DNA of 39,835 nt from an uncultured Thiothrix sp. (lineage in GTDB: Bacteria > Pseudomonadota > Gammaproteobacteria > Poriferisulfidales > GCA-002705445). The stretch lies in the NCBI GenBank assembly GCA_902595225.1, contig CACJPG010000008.1, positions 1-39,835 on the forward strand. Reading direction: 5' to 3'. Shown piece after piece: positions 27,335 to 36,942 of this stretch (its first letter is position 1; each line of letters starts with the position of its first letter). The translations under genes and the position numbers were made by a program. The notes beneath the pieces are model-generated. The model saw only the letters and a program-made list of their open reading frames with translations. It was not told the origin of the DNA and ran no database searches.

Positions 27335-28414
27335 CTAGTTTTTTGCAATTGGGTAAGAACCAAGAAATCTATATAAACTCGCTTGCTTTTTTATCTCTTC
27401 ACTTGCTTTCATTAAAGATTGATCTTTAATATGACCATCAAGATCAAGGTAAAACAAATATTCCCAATTATTATTTCTTGACGGTCTTGATTCAATTCTC
27501 GTCATGCTCACTTGATGTTGTGATAAAGGCTCTAATAAATTATATAAGGCTCCTGAATCATTCTTTGTCGAAACTATTATAGTTGTCTTATCTGCACCAG
27601 ACGGCTCAGTATCTCTATCTCCAATTACTAAAAATCGAGTTGAATTATTATGGTTGTCTTCTAAACTTCGTGACAATATCTCTAGGCCATATATTTCAGC
27701 AGCGATTTCGCTTGCTATTGCAGCTGCACTCTTCTCTTTAGATGCAATTAATGCGGCCTCAGCATTACTTGATGCATTTATTTTTTCAGCCTTTGGTAAG
27801 TTTTTTTCAAGCCAAGTTTTGCACTGCGAGAATGACTGTGGATGAGCATAAACTTTTTTAATTTCTGAAAATTTCTCTGATTTTGAAAGAATATTATGAT
27901 GAATTGGAATTTCAATCTCACCAGAGATTTTTAAATTTGAGCTCATAAACATATCAAGTGTAGATGAGACTATGCCTTGTGTAGAATTTTCGACAGGCAC
28001 TACCCCATAATGAGATTCTCTTTGTTCAACAGAAGAAAAAACATCCTCAACGTTTGATTTGGGAACAGATAAAATAGAATTGCCAAAATGTGACTGTGTG
28101 GCTGCTTGAGTATATGTTCCTTGTGGGCCAAGATAAGAAACTTTTAAAGGTGCTTCAAGCGATAAACATGCCGACATAATTTCTTGATAAATACTTGATA
28201 TTTCTTTATCAGTCAAAGGTCCTTTATTAAGTTCTTTTATTCTTCTTATTACTTGGGCTTCACGTTCAGCATTATAAAAGTTATCTGAGTTATCAGATTT
28301 TTGTTTTTCTTTTGAAATATTGACCGCTTCTTTTGCTCTTTTATTAAGGAGATCAACTATATCGCTATCTATTAAATCAATATTTTTTCTAATATTTTTT
28401 ATATCATTACTCAT
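27335..28414 (-). CDS. pheA: Chorismate mutase/prephenate dehydratase PheA (P-protein)
   Basis: Bifunctional enzyme that converts chorismate to prephenate and then phenylpyruvate. The chorismate mutase domain (about 1-88) has [20 protein letters not shown], cited by its core IDxIDxxIVxLLNKRA; the dehydratase domain (about 90-270) has [22 protein letters not shown] and the catalytic [10 protein letters not shown]; the C-terminal ACT domain (about 275-355) has the phenylalanine-binding ESRPSR, so feedback inhibition is expected. Length is 359 residues. The ATG overlaps the gyrA stop in an ATGA, with no serC gene between. Confidence 0.96.
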   Translation of the reverse strand: MSNDIKNIRKNIDLIDSDIVDLLNKRAKEAVNISKEKQKSDNSDNFYNAEREAQVIRRIKELNKGPLTDKEISSIYQEIMSACLSLEAPLKVSYLGPQGTYTQAATQSHFGNSILSVPKSNVEDVFSSVEQRESHYGVVPVENSTQGIVSSTLDMFMSSNLKISGEIEIPIHHNILSKSEKFSEIKKVYAHPQSFSQCKTWLEKNLPKAEKINASSNAEAALIASKEKSAAAIASEIAAEIYGLEILSRSLEDNHNNSTRFLVIGDRDTEPSGADKTTIIVSTKNDSGALYNLLEPLSQHQVSMTRIESRPSRNNNWEYLFYLDLDGHIKDQSLMKASEEIKKQASLYRFLGSYPIAKN

Positions 28415-30990
28415 GTTTTATTCGTATTAATTTTATCATCATCTACTCTCTCTTCCTCAACTTTTTCAATTTGGGATAACTTCTCATTATTGTTTAGAGT
28501 TTGTAATCTTACTCCTTGAGTATTCCTTCCAAGTTGTCTTATATCTTTTACTGATGTCCGAACCAGAGTTCCATGATCAGTTATAAGCATTAGATCATCA
28601 TTTTCTCTCACTTTTAGGGCTCCTATAACCTTACCATTCCTGTCAGAAGTTTTAACAGCGATGTTTCCTTTTCCAGATCTTTTTTGTAATGAAAATTCAT
28701 TTATATCTGTTCTCTTCCCATATCCATTTTCTGTCGCGATCAAAATATCGTCATTGCCATCCTTATTGCTCGTTATCATGCTAATTACATTATTATCTTT
28801 ATCAATAGTAATTCCCTTTACCCCTGAAGCACTTCTTCCAACACAAGTAACATCAGACTCGTTAAAACGAATTGCCTTGCCCGCACTTGAAAACAACATA
28901 ATTTGTTTTTCACCGTTAGTAATAGATACTTCAATTAAATTATCACCATCTTTAAGATTTATTGCGATTAATCCAGATGATCTTGGTCTAGAAAAATCCG
29001 AAAGTTTAGTTTTCTTAATAACACCTTTGCTAGTTGCCATCAATACGAAAAGATTTTCATCATATTTACTCACTTTTTGTATAGCTGTTATTTTTTCATA
29101 TTGAGCAAGAGGCAAGATATTAACTATGGCTTTTCCCTTTGCAGAACGTCCAGACTGAGGTATGTCATAAACTTTAAGCCAATATACCTTCCCAAGGCTT
29201 GAAAAACACAAGATTGTGTCATGTGAATTAGCTACAAATAATTTTTCAATAAAATCTTCATCTTTAACAGTAGCTGCAGTTTTGCCCCTTCCTCCTCTTT
29301 TTTGCGGAGTGTATAAATGAATTGGTTGTGCTTTGACATATCCAGCATTTGATAAAGTCACAACTAAGTCCTCTTCTTTTGTAAGGTCCTCTTTTGAAAA
29401 ATTTACAAGCTCTTCAAAATCAGTTTTTCTTTCATCTCCAAAGTTTTTCTTAATATCACTTAATTCATTTCTTATTAAATCCATCAAAACACTTCTATCA
29501 TTCAGTATTTTTTGAAATTCTTTTATTTTTTTTAATAAATCTTTATAGTCTAATGTAATTTTATCTTGCTCGAGAGCCGTTAGGCGGCTTAATTTCATTT
29601 CTAAAATAGCTTGAGCTTGGGTATCTGAAAAAATGTATTTATCCTTGATAAGGCCAATATTTTCGTCAAGTCCATTGGGTTTTGTTATTTGTTCTCCAGA
29701 AGAACCAAGCATTTTCTTTATTGATCCTGCTTTGTATTTCATAGATAAAAGTTTTGTTTTTGCTTCAATAGAATTTTTAGATTCTTTAATTAGCTTAATA
29801 ATTTCATCGATATTTGATAAAGCTACAGCTAATCCCTCTAAAATATGAGCTTTTTCTCTTGCCTTTTTTAACTCATATCTTGTTCTTCTAATAACGATTT
29901 CTTTTCTATGCTCAATAAATGATAAAAGAATATCTTTAAGGTTTACAGTTCTTGGCTCTCCTTCTACTAAAGCAACCATATTTATACCAAAAGAGGTTCT
30001 CATTTGGGTTTGCTGGTATAAATTATTTAATATTACTTCTGCAATCTCAGACTTTTTTATCTCAATAACGATTCTCATGCCATCCTTATCTGATTCATCT
30101 CTAAGTTCTGAAATCCCATCAAGCTTCTTGTCTCGAACCAACTCAGCAATCTTTTCGATAAGACGAGCTTTATTAACTTGATAAGGTAACTCAGTGACTA
30201 TAATTTTCTTTTTTGATGATTTTCCGTCTGAAGGAATATCTGCTTTAGCTTGCATGATAACTTTTCCTTTTCCGGTTTCATATGCAGACCTTATTCCATT
30301 TGAATCATTTTTGTCTATTGTTATTATTCCTGCTGTAGGGAAATCAGGACCTGGAATATATTTCATTATCTCAGAAATCTTCATGTCTGGTTTTTTAGTT
30401 AGTGCAATTACTGCGTCAATTACCTCGCTAAGATTATGAGGTGGAATATTTGTTGCCATCCCAACTGCAATACCGGAAGAACCATTAATGAGCAAATTAG
30501 GAATTCGGGTTGGTAAAACCACAGGCTCAATTTCATTTTCATCATAGTTAGGTCTAAAATCTACAGTATCTTTGTCTAAGTCTGAAAGAATCTCATGCGA
30601 TATCTTTGCCATTCTTACTTCTGTATATCTCATGGCTGCAGGTGAATCACCATCTACAGAGCCAAAATTTCCTTGGCCATCGACTAAGACGTATCGCATA
30701 GAAAAATCTTGAGCCATCCTAACAATTGTGTCGTATGCAGCGGTATCACCATGGGGATGGTATTTACCAATAACATCTCCGACAACTCTTGCTGATTTTT
30801 TATAAGGCTTATTAGAATAATTTCCCATCGACTCCATTGCATAAAGAACTCTTCTGTGAACGGGCTTTAAACCATCGCGAATATCAGGTAAAGCTCTGCC
30901 AGTAATTACGCTCATAGAGTAATCAAGGTATGCACCCTTCGCTTCATTTTCAACAAATTGGGTTATAATTTCTTTAGCTATATCTGACAT
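28411..30990 (-). CDS. gyrA: DNA gyrase subunit A, GyrA
   Basis: ATP-dependent type II topoisomerase subunit that cuts and rejoins DNA. Starting at the second ATG (30990, MSDIAKEI) gives 859 residues and puts catalytic Tyr at 122, with the quinolone-region residues Thr83 and Asp87 in E. coli numbering; an ATG at 30999 would add three residues. Visible parts: [39 protein letters not shown], the GyrA box QKRGGRGK in the C-terminal wheel domain, and several later wheel repeats ([24 protein letters not shown]). Thr83 occurs naturally in Pseudomonas. This is the first gene of the long leftward run; a TATAAT (minus strand, 31021-31026) lies about 30 bases upstream. Confidence 0.97.
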   Translation of the reverse strand: MSDIAKEIITQFVENEAKGAYLDYSMSVITGRALPDIRDGLKPVHRRVLYAMESMGNYSNKPYKKSARVVGDVIGKYHPHGDTAAYDTIVRMAQDFSMRYVLVDGQGNFGSVDGDSPAAMRYTEVRMAKISHEILSDLDKDTVDFRPNYDENEIEPVVLPTRIPNLLINGSSGIAVGMATNIPPHNLSEVIDAVIALTKKPDMKISEIMKYIPGPDFPTAGIITIDKNDSNGIRSAYETGKGKVIMQAKADIPSDGKSSKKKIIVTELPYQVNKARLIEKIAELVRDKKLDGISELRDESDKDGMRIVIEIKKSEIAEVILNNLYQQTQMRTSFGINMVALVEGEPRTVNLKDILLSFIEHRKEIVIRRTRYELKKAREKAHILEGLAVALSNIDEIIKLIKESKNSIEAKTKLLSMKYKAGSIKKMLGSSGEQITKPNGLDENIGLIKDKYIFSDTQAQAILEMKLSRLTALEQDKITLDYKDLLKKIKEFQKILNDRSVLMDLIRNELSDIKKNFGDERKTDFEELVNFSKEDLTKEEDLVVTLSNAGYVKAQPIHLYTPQKRGGRGKTAATVKDEDFIEKLFVANSHDTILCFSSLGKVYWLKVYDIPQSGRSAKGKAIVNILPLAQYEKITAIQKVSKYDENLFVLMATSKGVIKKTKLSDFSRPRSSGLIAINLKDGDNLIEVSITNGEKQIMLFSSAGKAIRFNESDVTCVGRSASGVKGITIDKDNNVISMITSNKDGNDDILIATENGYGKRTDINEFSLQKRSGKGNIAVKTSDRNGKVIGALKVRENDDLMLITDHGTLVRTSVKDIRQLGRNTQGVRLQTLNNNEKLSQIEKVEEERVDDDKINTNKT

Positions 30991-31128
30991 TATGGTCATA
31001 AAAATTAATTGATTGGGATAATTATAATTCTATCATGGGAAGGTATTTTTCACTACATAATCAAGAAAAATATGACGAAAAATGGCGAGAATAATGCTTA
31101 TTTTCTGCAAATAATATAATATATATTT

Positions 31129-31818
31129 ATGAATGTAGATAAAAAAGAAATCAAAAAATTTGATGATATATCCTATAGCTGGTGGGATCCTGAAGGTCCT
31201 TTTAAACCACTTCATATGTTAAATCCTGTAAGAACAGACTTTATAAAAAATCGAATAGATCTAAAAGATAAGACGCTAATAGATGTAGGTTGTGGTGGTG
31301 GTCTTCTTTGTGAGAACCTTGCTGAGCATTCAAAAGAAGTTAAAGGAATTGATATGTCAAATGAAGCAATTGAAATTGCAAAGACTCATCAAACGTTAAA
31401 AAATTTAAAAATTGATTATGAAGAAATTGCTCTAGAAGGTTTACTTAAGAAGTCTAAAAAAAAGTATGACGTACTTACCTGCATGGAGTTAGTCGAACAT
31501 GTGCCTGATCCTGAAAAACTTATAAAAGATTGTTTCAAAATTACAAATAAAAAAGCAGATTTATTTTTCTCAACTCTTAACAGAAACCTAATATCATATA
31601 TTATAGCAATTATTGGTGCTGAATATATTCTAAGTATTTTACCAAAGGGAACACACAAATATGAAAAATTTATAAAGCCATCAGAGTTCTCTAAAATCTT
31701 GAGAAGTAACAATCTTGTTGTTGAAGATATTAAAGGAATTAGTTTTAATTTATTATCAAACAAATTTTTTGAATCAAATAATACAGACATAAACTATATA
31801 ATACATTGTAAAAAATGA
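31129..31818 (+). CDS. ubiG: Ubiquinone biosynthesis O-methyltransferase UbiG
   Basis: SAM-dependent methyltransferase performing both O-methylations in ubiquinone synthesis. The N-terminus KKEIKKFDDISYSWWDPEGPFKPLHMLNPVR is diagnostic, cited by its core SWWDxEGxFKPLHxLNPxR. SAM motif I is DVGCGGG (52-58), with GIDMS following; ELVEHVPDPE and TLNRN are also typical. Length is 229 residues (E. coli 240). A TATAAT at 31115-31120 lies only nine bases before the ATG, implying a very short leader. The stop overlaps the next start by 4 bases (ATGA). Confidence 0.95.
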   Translation: MNVDKKEIKKFDDISYSWWDPEGPFKPLHMLNPVRTDFIKNRIDLKDKTLIDVGCGGGLLCENLAEHSKEVKGIDMSNEAIEIAKTHQTLKNLKIDYEEIALEGLLKKSKKKYDVLTCMELVEHVPDPEKLIKDCFKITNKKADLFFSTLNRNLISYIIAIIGAEYILSILPKGTHKYEKFIKPSEFSKILRSNNLVVEDIKGISFNLLSNKFFESNNTDINYIIHCKK

Positions 31819-32474
31819 TTAATAGAAAAATTGAAGCAATTCTTTTTGATTTTGATGGCACAATTGCAGATACTTCTGAAGATATGGTTGGGTGCTTAAA
31901 CATTCTTCTAAAAAATCACTCAAAAGAAGATGTTGATATTAGAAAAGCAAAAAATTTTATATCAAAAGGAGCGGCTGGACTTATAAATTTTGCTTTTCCA
32001 AAAATCCCTGATGAAGAAAAAAAATTATATATAAGTGAATATTTAGAAATATATAAAAATAATCTCTACATAAAAACAAAACTTTTTTCTGGTATTGAGG
32101 AATTAATATTGAGTATAATAAAAAAACAGTACAAGTGGGGTATAGTAACAAATAAGCCAAGTTTTCTCGTAAACCCTATAATAGAAAAAATTAATTTTAC
32201 CTACTCTCCTAATTGTGTTGTTGCCGGTGATACTCTTAGTGTAAAAAAACCCAACCCTGAACCTTTAATTCATGCTGCAAAAATTATTGGATGTGACCCC
32301 TCTCTGTGCGCTTATGTTGGCGATGATATTCGTGATATAACTGCAGCAAATTCTGCAGGAATGATATCAATTGCAGCCTTATATGGTTTTATTGAAGATT
32401 TACAACAGGTAAAAGAGTGGGGCTCTGATTATATGATTAACAAGCCATTGGACTTAGAGAGCCTTTTAGTTTAG
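31815..32474 (+). CDS. mupP: HAD phosphatase, MupP/Gph type
   Basis: Cytoplasmic HAD phosphatase of 219 residues. Catalytic motifs are FDFDGTIADT (nucleophile Asp12, acid Asp14), GIVTNKP, a Lys in VKKPNPEP, and VGDDIRDI. The C-terminus (GMISIAALYGF ... WGSDYMINKPLDL) fits the MupP/Gph group. In Pseudomonas a gene directly after ubiG encodes MupP, which dephosphorylates N-acetylmuramate 6-phosphate in cell-wall recycling; in enteric bacteria related Gph removes phosphate from phosphoglycolate. The 4-base overlap with ubiG favours MupP by synteny, but sequence alone cannot separate them. Its TAG stop interlocks with the pntB stop. Confidence 0.75.
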   Translation: MINRKIEAILFDFDGTIADTSEDMVGCLNILLKNHSKEDVDIRKAKNFISKGAAGLINFAFPKIPDEEKKLYISEYLEIYKNNLYIKTKLFSGIEELILSIIKKQYKWGIVTNKPSFLVNPIIEKINFTYSPNCVVAGDTLSVKKPNPEPLIHAAKIIGCDPSLCAYVGDDIRDITAANSAGMISIAALYGFIEDLQQVKEWGSDYMINKPLDLESLLV

Positions 32475-33889
32475 CTAAGATTTAAAGCTTGCACTATTTC
32501 TTCAGTGGTTTGTTTTGCATCCCCTAACAACATCATTGTTTTATCCCTAAAAAAAAGATCATTATCAACACCAGCGTAACCTGAGGCCATAGATCTTTTT
32601 AGAAACAAAGTAGTTGCCGCTTTCTCCACATCTAGAATAGGCATTCCATAAATAGGACTTTGTGGATCAGTTTTTGCTAAGGGGTTCGTTACATCGTTTG
32701 CTCCTATAACGAAAGCTACGTCTGCAGTCGAAAATTCATGATTAATTTCCTCTAGCTCAAAAACTTCATCATAGGGAACATTTGCTTCCGCTAATAAAAC
32801 GTTCATATGACCTGGCATTCTCCCAGCAACTGGATGAATAGCATATTTAACTTCCACCCCCTTTTCTTTTAATAAATCACACATCTCTCTTAAAGCATGT
32901 TGAGCTTGCGAAACTGCCATGCCATAACCGGGAACAATAATTACCTTTTGAGCATTACCCATAATAAAAGACGCATCATCAGCACTTCCTCGTTTTACAT
33001 TACCTTTAGGACTTGATGCTGCTGCAGCTGCCTCATCTGAATCTCCACCAAATCCTCCTAGAAGAACACTTACAATTGATCTATTCATTCCCTTGCACAT
33101 TATGTAGCTCAAGATAGCGCCAGACGAACCGACTAAGGCTCCAGTAATAATCAAGGCTGTATTTTGAAGAGTAAAACCAATTCCGCATGCAGCCCAGCCA
33201 GAGTACGAGTTAAGCATTGAAACAACAACTGGCATATCTGCTCCTCCAATTGGCAATACAATTAGAAAACCAATTAGAAAAGACAAACCAACAATTGCCC
33301 AAAAGTATTGTTCCTTAGATAAATTCATTGGGTCTACAGAAATCATGTAAATTAATGTCAAAATCGCTAGAAAGATAATTAAATTAATTAAGTGCTGACC
33401 TTTGAAAACTAATGGATTACCACTTACCAACCCTTGAAGCTTTGCAAATGCAATGACTGACCCAGAAAATGTAATAGCACCAATAGCCAGACCTAAACTC
33501 ATCTCAATCATGCTGCCAGTAGTAATTATTCCCCCATCAAAAAAAGCAGATGGATTCTTATATGCACCTATTGCTACAAAAACTGCAGCTAAACCAACAA
33601 GGCTATGAAAAGCCGCAACTAGCTGAGGTAAGGCAGTCATACTAATTTTCAAAGCAAGAATTGCTCCAAAAACACCACCAATTATAACTGCAATAATAAT
33701 GTTGGTATAATTTCCTAACTCAAGACCTGAGCCATGTAATAGTAAAGTTGTGACAACAGCAATAGCCATCCCAATCATTCCAAAAATATTTCCTTGTCTG
33801 GCTGAGACTGGGGATGAAAGTCCTTTTAGAGCAAGTATAAATAATACCGCCGATAAGAGATATGCAAAACCAAAAATTGTGTTATCCAT
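32471..33889 (-). CDS. pntB: Proton-translocating transhydrogenase beta subunit PntB
   Basis: Inner-membrane subunit that couples proton entry to hydride transfer from NADH to NADP. Its 472 residues start with about nine membrane helices (domain II), continue through an Ala-rich linker (DEAAAAASS) and end in the NADP-binding domain III, with VPGYGMAVSQAQHAL, HPVAGRMPGHMNVLLAEANVPYD (cited by GRMPGHMNVLLAEA) and IGANDVTNPLA; KRSMASGYAGVDN follows. It is the last gene of pntA1-pntA2-pntB, 16 bases after pntA2. Confidence 0.96.
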   Translation of the reverse strand: MDNTIFGFAYLLSAVLFILALKGLSSPVSARQGNIFGMIGMAIAVVTTLLLHGSGLELGNYTNIIIAVIIGGVFGAILALKISMTALPQLVAAFHSLVGLAAVFVAIGAYKNPSAFFDGGIITTGSMIEMSLGLAIGAITFSGSVIAFAKLQGLVSGNPLVFKGQHLINLIIFLAILTLIYMISVDPMNLSKEQYFWAIVGLSFLIGFLIVLPIGGADMPVVVSMLNSYSGWAACGIGFTLQNTALIITGALVGSSGAILSYIMCKGMNRSIVSVLLGGFGGDSDEAAAAASSPKGNVKRGSADDASFIMGNAQKVIIVPGYGMAVSQAQHALREMCDLLKEKGVEVKYAIHPVAGRMPGHMNVLLAEANVPYDEVFELEEINHEFSTADVAFVIGANDVTNPLAKTDPQSPIYGMPILDVEKAATTLFLKRSMASGYAGVDNDLFFRDKTMMLLGDAKQTTEEIVQALNLS

Positions 33890-33905
33890 TTACTTTACCT
33901 ACTTT

Positions 33906-34193
33906 TTATTTTTTCTTTTTAAACATTGCCAACATTCTTTGAGCAACCATAAATCCACCAAAAATATTAACCGAAGCCAAAAGTACCGCGATTAATCCCA
34001 TAGTACTTGATAAATCAATTAATCCTTTACTAGCGACAGCAGCAATAAGTCCTCCTACAATAATTACGGAAGAAATTGCATTTGTAACAGCCAACAACGG
34101 AGAATGAAGTGCAGGTGTAACCCCCCAAACTACATAGAAACCTACAAAAACTGCAAGAACAAAAATTGTAAATAAGCTTAAAAAATCCATCAT
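33906..34193 (-). CDS. pntA2: Transhydrogenase alpha-2 subunit (membrane part of PntA)
   Basis: A 95-residue protein with three membrane helices (about 4-23, 32-55 and 63-83). It equals the C-terminal membrane segment of the fused E. coli PntA. VTPALHSPLLAVTNAISSVIIVGG contains the conserved PALHSPLMSxTNAISG-type motif, and MLAMFKKKK ends the protein. Its start overlaps pntA1's stop by 4 bases. The three-subunit form is common in alphaproteobacteria and many marine bacteria. Confidence 0.93.
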   Translation of the reverse strand: MMDFLSLFTIFVLAVFVGFYVVWGVTPALHSPLLAVTNAISSVIIVGGLIAAVASKGLIDLSSTMGLIAVLLASVNIFGGFMVAQRMLAMFKKKK

Positions 34194-35341
34194 GAAACTC
34201 CCTTAACTATTTCATTAACAACTGAACCGTCTTTAGTAACTAAAGTATTTTTAACGGTTTCATCTTCCCAATCAAGCTCTAAGCTTTTTGACTCTTTATT
34301 TACGTGTGGAGATAAAAAGTTTAGAAGATTTTTTGCGAATAATGTGCTCGCATCTTTAGGCAGCTCACCTGGTAAATTATCGTACCCAACAATTTTGACT
34401 CCATCTGCATCTACAACTTCATTTCTTTTTGCTAATTCACAGTTTCCGCCAGTTTCCACTGCTAAATCAACTATTACCGAACCTGTTCTCATAGAATTTA
34501 CCATCTCCTTGGTAACAAGTTTAGGTGCTGGCCTTCCAGGAATAAGTGCTGTTGTAATTACAATATCCTGATCTTTAATATGATTTTTTATAACTTCTTG
34601 TTCTTTCTTTTTATAATCTTCCGTCATTTCCTTTGCATAACCACCAGAAGTTTCAGCTTCTTTCATTGCTTCTTCATCTACAATTAGAAATTTACCACCA
34701 AGACTCTCTACCTGCTCTTTTGTGGCTGCTCTTACATCATAAGCCGTAACTATAGCCCCCATTCTTTTCGCTGTTGCAATTGCTTGTAGACCTGCTACCC
34801 CAACTCCCATAATAAAAACTTTTGCAGGAGCAACTGTGCCTGCTGCTGTCATCATCATTGGGAATGCGCTATTAAAATTATTAGCTCCTTTTATGACAGC
34901 TTGATAACCAGATAAATTAGACTGTGAAGACAAAACGTCCATAGATTGCGCTCTACTAATTCGTGGCATTAAATCCATAGCAAATGTCGTGATTGAGGCT
35001 TTTGCATACTCTTCAATATCAGTCTTTGAACTTAAAGCAGACATATGAGAAATAACCATTGCGTCCTTTTTACACATTGAGATTTCATCAATTTTATCTT
35101 TTGATGTCATCAAGCGCTGAATTTTGAAAATAATATCTGCATCTTTAAGAGTTGCTTTTGTATCCGAGGCTATATTAGCTCCAACATCTTCAAATATTTT
35201 ATCGGTAAATCCAGAGTTTAATCCCGCGCCACTTTCAATAGTTACCTCAAAACCCATACCTGTGAACTTTTTTACAACTTCAGGAGAGGCTGCAATTCTT
35301 GTCTCACCGTCTCTGTTTTCTTTTGGAATAGATATTTTCAT
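34190..35341 (-). CDS. pntA1: Transhydrogenase alpha-1 subunit (NAD-binding part of PntA)
   Basis: Soluble NAD(H)-binding domain I of the transhydrogenase, 383 residues, related to alanine dehydrogenase. It begins MKISIPKENRDGETRIAASP, typical of PntA, and has QSNLSGYQAVI, then the Rossmann fold FIMGVGVAGLQAIATAKRMGA (key GxGxxGL), AYDVR, ALIPGRPAPKLV and VDLAVETGGNCE. The domain ends before any membrane helix; those are in pntA2. A good sigma-70 promoter with a central palindrome lies 49-77 bases upstream of the start. Confidence 0.95.
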   Translation of the reverse strand: MKISIPKENRDGETRIAASPEVVKKFTGMGFEVTIESGAGLNSGFTDKIFEDVGANIASDTKATLKDADIIFKIQRLMTSKDKIDEISMCKKDAMVISHMSALSSKTDIEEYAKASITTFAMDLMPRISRAQSMDVLSSQSNLSGYQAVIKGANNFNSAFPMMMTAAGTVAPAKVFIMGVGVAGLQAIATAKRMGAIVTAYDVRAATKEQVESLGGKFLIVDEEAMKEAETSGGYAKEMTEDYKKKEQEVIKNHIKDQDIVITTALIPGRPAPKLVTKEMVNSMRTGSVIVDLAVETGGNCELAKRNEVVDADGVKIVGYDNLPGELPKDASTLFAKNLLNFLSPHVNKESKSLELDWEDETVKNTLVTKDGSVVNEIVKGVS

Positions 35342-35389
35342 TTAATTGTTTCTTATATTTTATTTTTTAAGTAGATGGTACGACAATAT

Positions 35390-35418
35390 ATTCTAATATT
35401 CCGGAATACTCAAGACAA
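35390..35418 (-). promoter_or_regulatory. Candidate pnt promoter with a palindrome in the spacer
   Basis: On the minus strand: -35 TTGTCT (35413-35418), a 17-base spacer, then -10 TAGAAT (35390-35395, 5 of 6 matches). The spacer contains a perfect 12-base palindrome, TATTCCGGAATA (35397-35408), where a bound regulator would touch the polymerase site. Transcription would start near 35383, giving a leader of about 40 bases. The rest of the 128-base spacer shows nothing further. Confidence 0.55.
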
Positions 35419-35469
35419 AAATACCCAAAATGGGCTATAAAGATAATAAAATTAAAAAAACTTTATTTA

Positions 35470-36105
35470 TCAATGAATATTTTCATTATTGTATTCATCC
35501 GAATCAACCATATCAGCCGATATTTGTTCAGAATCTAGTTGCTCATTATCAAGTAGGCCCAATTGCCTTTTTTCCAATTCAGAAAACTCAGTAATATCAT
35601 CAAGTTTAGGGAGTTGGTTTAGTGATACCAAGTTATGTGAATTAAGAAATTCCTTTGTTGTGCCAAATATTGCTGGTTTACCTGGTGCATCTTTATATCC
35701 TAGAATTTTTATCCATTCCCTTTCTAGTAAAGTTTTTATTATATTACTGCTTACGCCAACACCTCGCACGGCTTCTATTTCAGTTCGTGTGATTGGCTGT
35801 CTATAGATTATTAGCGCTAATGTTTCCATTAGGGCTCGTGAATATTTTTGAGGTTTTTCTGGATAAAAATTTGAAACCCATTCATTACAATCTTCAGAAA
35901 CTTGAAATCTATAACCTGAAGAAACTTTGACTAACTGAACACCTGAGTTTTCATAGCTTATTTGAATTTCATTTATAATATTTTGTAAAGATAACTCAGA
36001 TAAATCCTCATTCGAAAAGAAATCTCTTATTTGCTTTAATGAAATCGGATTTGGAGAAGAAAAAATTAATGATTCGATAATTTTTTTACATTTTGTTTCT
36101 TTCAA
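35470..36105 (-). CDS. scpB: Segregation and condensation protein B, ScpB
   Basis: Winged-helix partner of ScpA in the SMC-ScpAB condensin complex that organises and separates chromosomes. IIESLIFSSPNPIS at the N-terminus, then YSRALMETLALIIYRQPITRTEIEAVRGVGVSS and LGYKDAPGKPAIFGTT (recognised by RALxETLAIIAYxQPITRxEIExIRGV and GRxxxPGRPxxYGTT patterns). Length is 211 residues. The start is TTG at 36105, supported by AAAGGAG seven bases upstream and by the lack of a suitable ATG. The C-terminal 35 residues are acidic, unlike the core. Confidence 0.93.
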   Translation of the reverse strand: MKETKCKKIIESLIFSSPNPISLKQIRDFFSNEDLSELSLQNIINEIQISYENSGVQLVKVSSGYRFQVSEDCNEWVSNFYPEKPQKYSRALMETLALIIYRQPITRTEIEAVRGVGVSSNIIKTLLEREWIKILGYKDAPGKPAIFGTTKEFLNSHNLVSLNQLPKLDDITEFSELEKRQLGLLDNEQLDSEQISADMVDSDEYNNENIH

Positions 36106-36112
36106 TTTCAGC

Positions 36113-36119
36113 TCCTTTC
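36113..36119 (-). promoter_or_regulatory. Ribosome binding site that decides the scpB TTG start
   Basis: Minus-strand AAAGGAG lies about seven bases before TTG at 36105. It overlaps the last bases of scpA, consistent with coupled translation. Confidence 0.65.
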
Positions 36120-36931
36120 TACTTTAACTTTACATAAATTGTGGAGAACTGTTTTGCTTGAGCACAATCTATGAGTGATAATTTAATTAATTCTAAAATT
36201 GCTAGAAATGACACGATTAAACCATACTTACCTTCGTTCAAGTCGAGTAGTGTCTTAAAATCTACGAAATTTTCCTTGTTTATTGAATTCAATATTAAGG
36301 TCATTTTTTCTCTTACTGATAAATAATCTTTTTTAATGTCATGCGGTTTTAAAATCTTTGTTTGTTCCATTAATTCATGAAATATTATTACAAGCTTTTC
36401 TAAATCAACCGCTTCCTTTTTTTCTTCGGTTTTAATTTTGCTGTATGTTACTTTGCTTGGTAAATAAAAGTCTCTATCAACTCTTTTTAAATCGTCTAAT
36501 CTTACACTAGCCTTTTTAAATCTCTCATATTCTTGTAGGCGTCTGATAAGCTCAGCTCTTGGATCATCTTCCTCATCAGAACCTTCATTTTTTTGGGGTA
36601 ATAAAAATTTAGATTTAATTTCAGCTAATGTTGCAGCCATTAACATATATTCTGCCGCAAGTTCTAATTTCAACTCCTGCATTAGCTCAATATATTGAAT
36701 ATATTGATCTGTTATTTTTGCCACTGGAAGCTCCAAAATATCAAAGTTTTGGCTTTTTATTAAATAAAGTAAAAGATCTAGCGGACCTTCAAATGACTCT
36801 AAAACGACCTCAAGAGCATCAGGGGGGAGATATAAATCTTTGGGGGCGGTTAAATATGGTTCGCCCTTCACATAGGCCAACGGTACACTGATGTTTTTTA
36901 AATCTTTGAATCCTTCTGATTTAGTATCCAT
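36119..36931 (-). CDS. scpA: Segregation and condensation protein A, ScpA
   Basis: Kleisin subunit that bridges the SMC heads. The kleisin N-terminus is clear at about 42-90: FEGPLDLLLYLIKSQNFDIL, then ITDQYIQYIELM, LAAEYMLMAATLAEIKSKFLLP (cited by its core AAEYLxMAAxLxxIKSxxLLP). A charged middle (EGSDEEDDPRAELIRRLQEYERFK) is family-typical, and the C-terminal winged helix is near 205-270 (FLAILELIKL). Length is 270 residues, including about 35 extra residues at the N-terminus. scpB follows 13 bases later. Confidence 0.94.
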   Translation of the reverse strand: MDTKSEGFKDLKNISVPLAYVKGEPYLTAPKDLYLPPDALEVVLESFEGPLDLLLYLIKSQNFDILELPVAKITDQYIQYIELMQELKLELAAEYMLMAATLAEIKSKFLLPQKNEGSDEEDDPRAELIRRLQEYERFKKASVRLDDLKRVDRDFYLPSKVTYSKIKTEEKKEAVDLEKLVIIFHELMEQTKILKPHDIKKDYLSVREKMTLILNSINKENFVDFKTLLDLNEGKYGLIVSFLAILELIKLSLIDCAQAKQFSTIYVKLK

Positions 36932-36942
36932 AAACTCTCAGC

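Noticed and set aside
28661-29104. 147-codon open frame antisense to gyrA
   Set aside because: It overlaps the conserved GyrA C-terminal domain and shows hydrophobic low-complexity composition expected of a shadow frame.
30733-30755. GyrA Thr83 as a quinolone-resistance mutation
   Set aside because: Thr at this position is the natural state in Pseudomonas and other wild-type gammaproteobacteria, and Asp87 is unchanged.
35424-35434. CCCA-AAA-TGGG hairpin between scpB and pntA1
   Set aside because: Only four base pairs with a three-base loop and no T-run; too weak for a terminator and likely chance.
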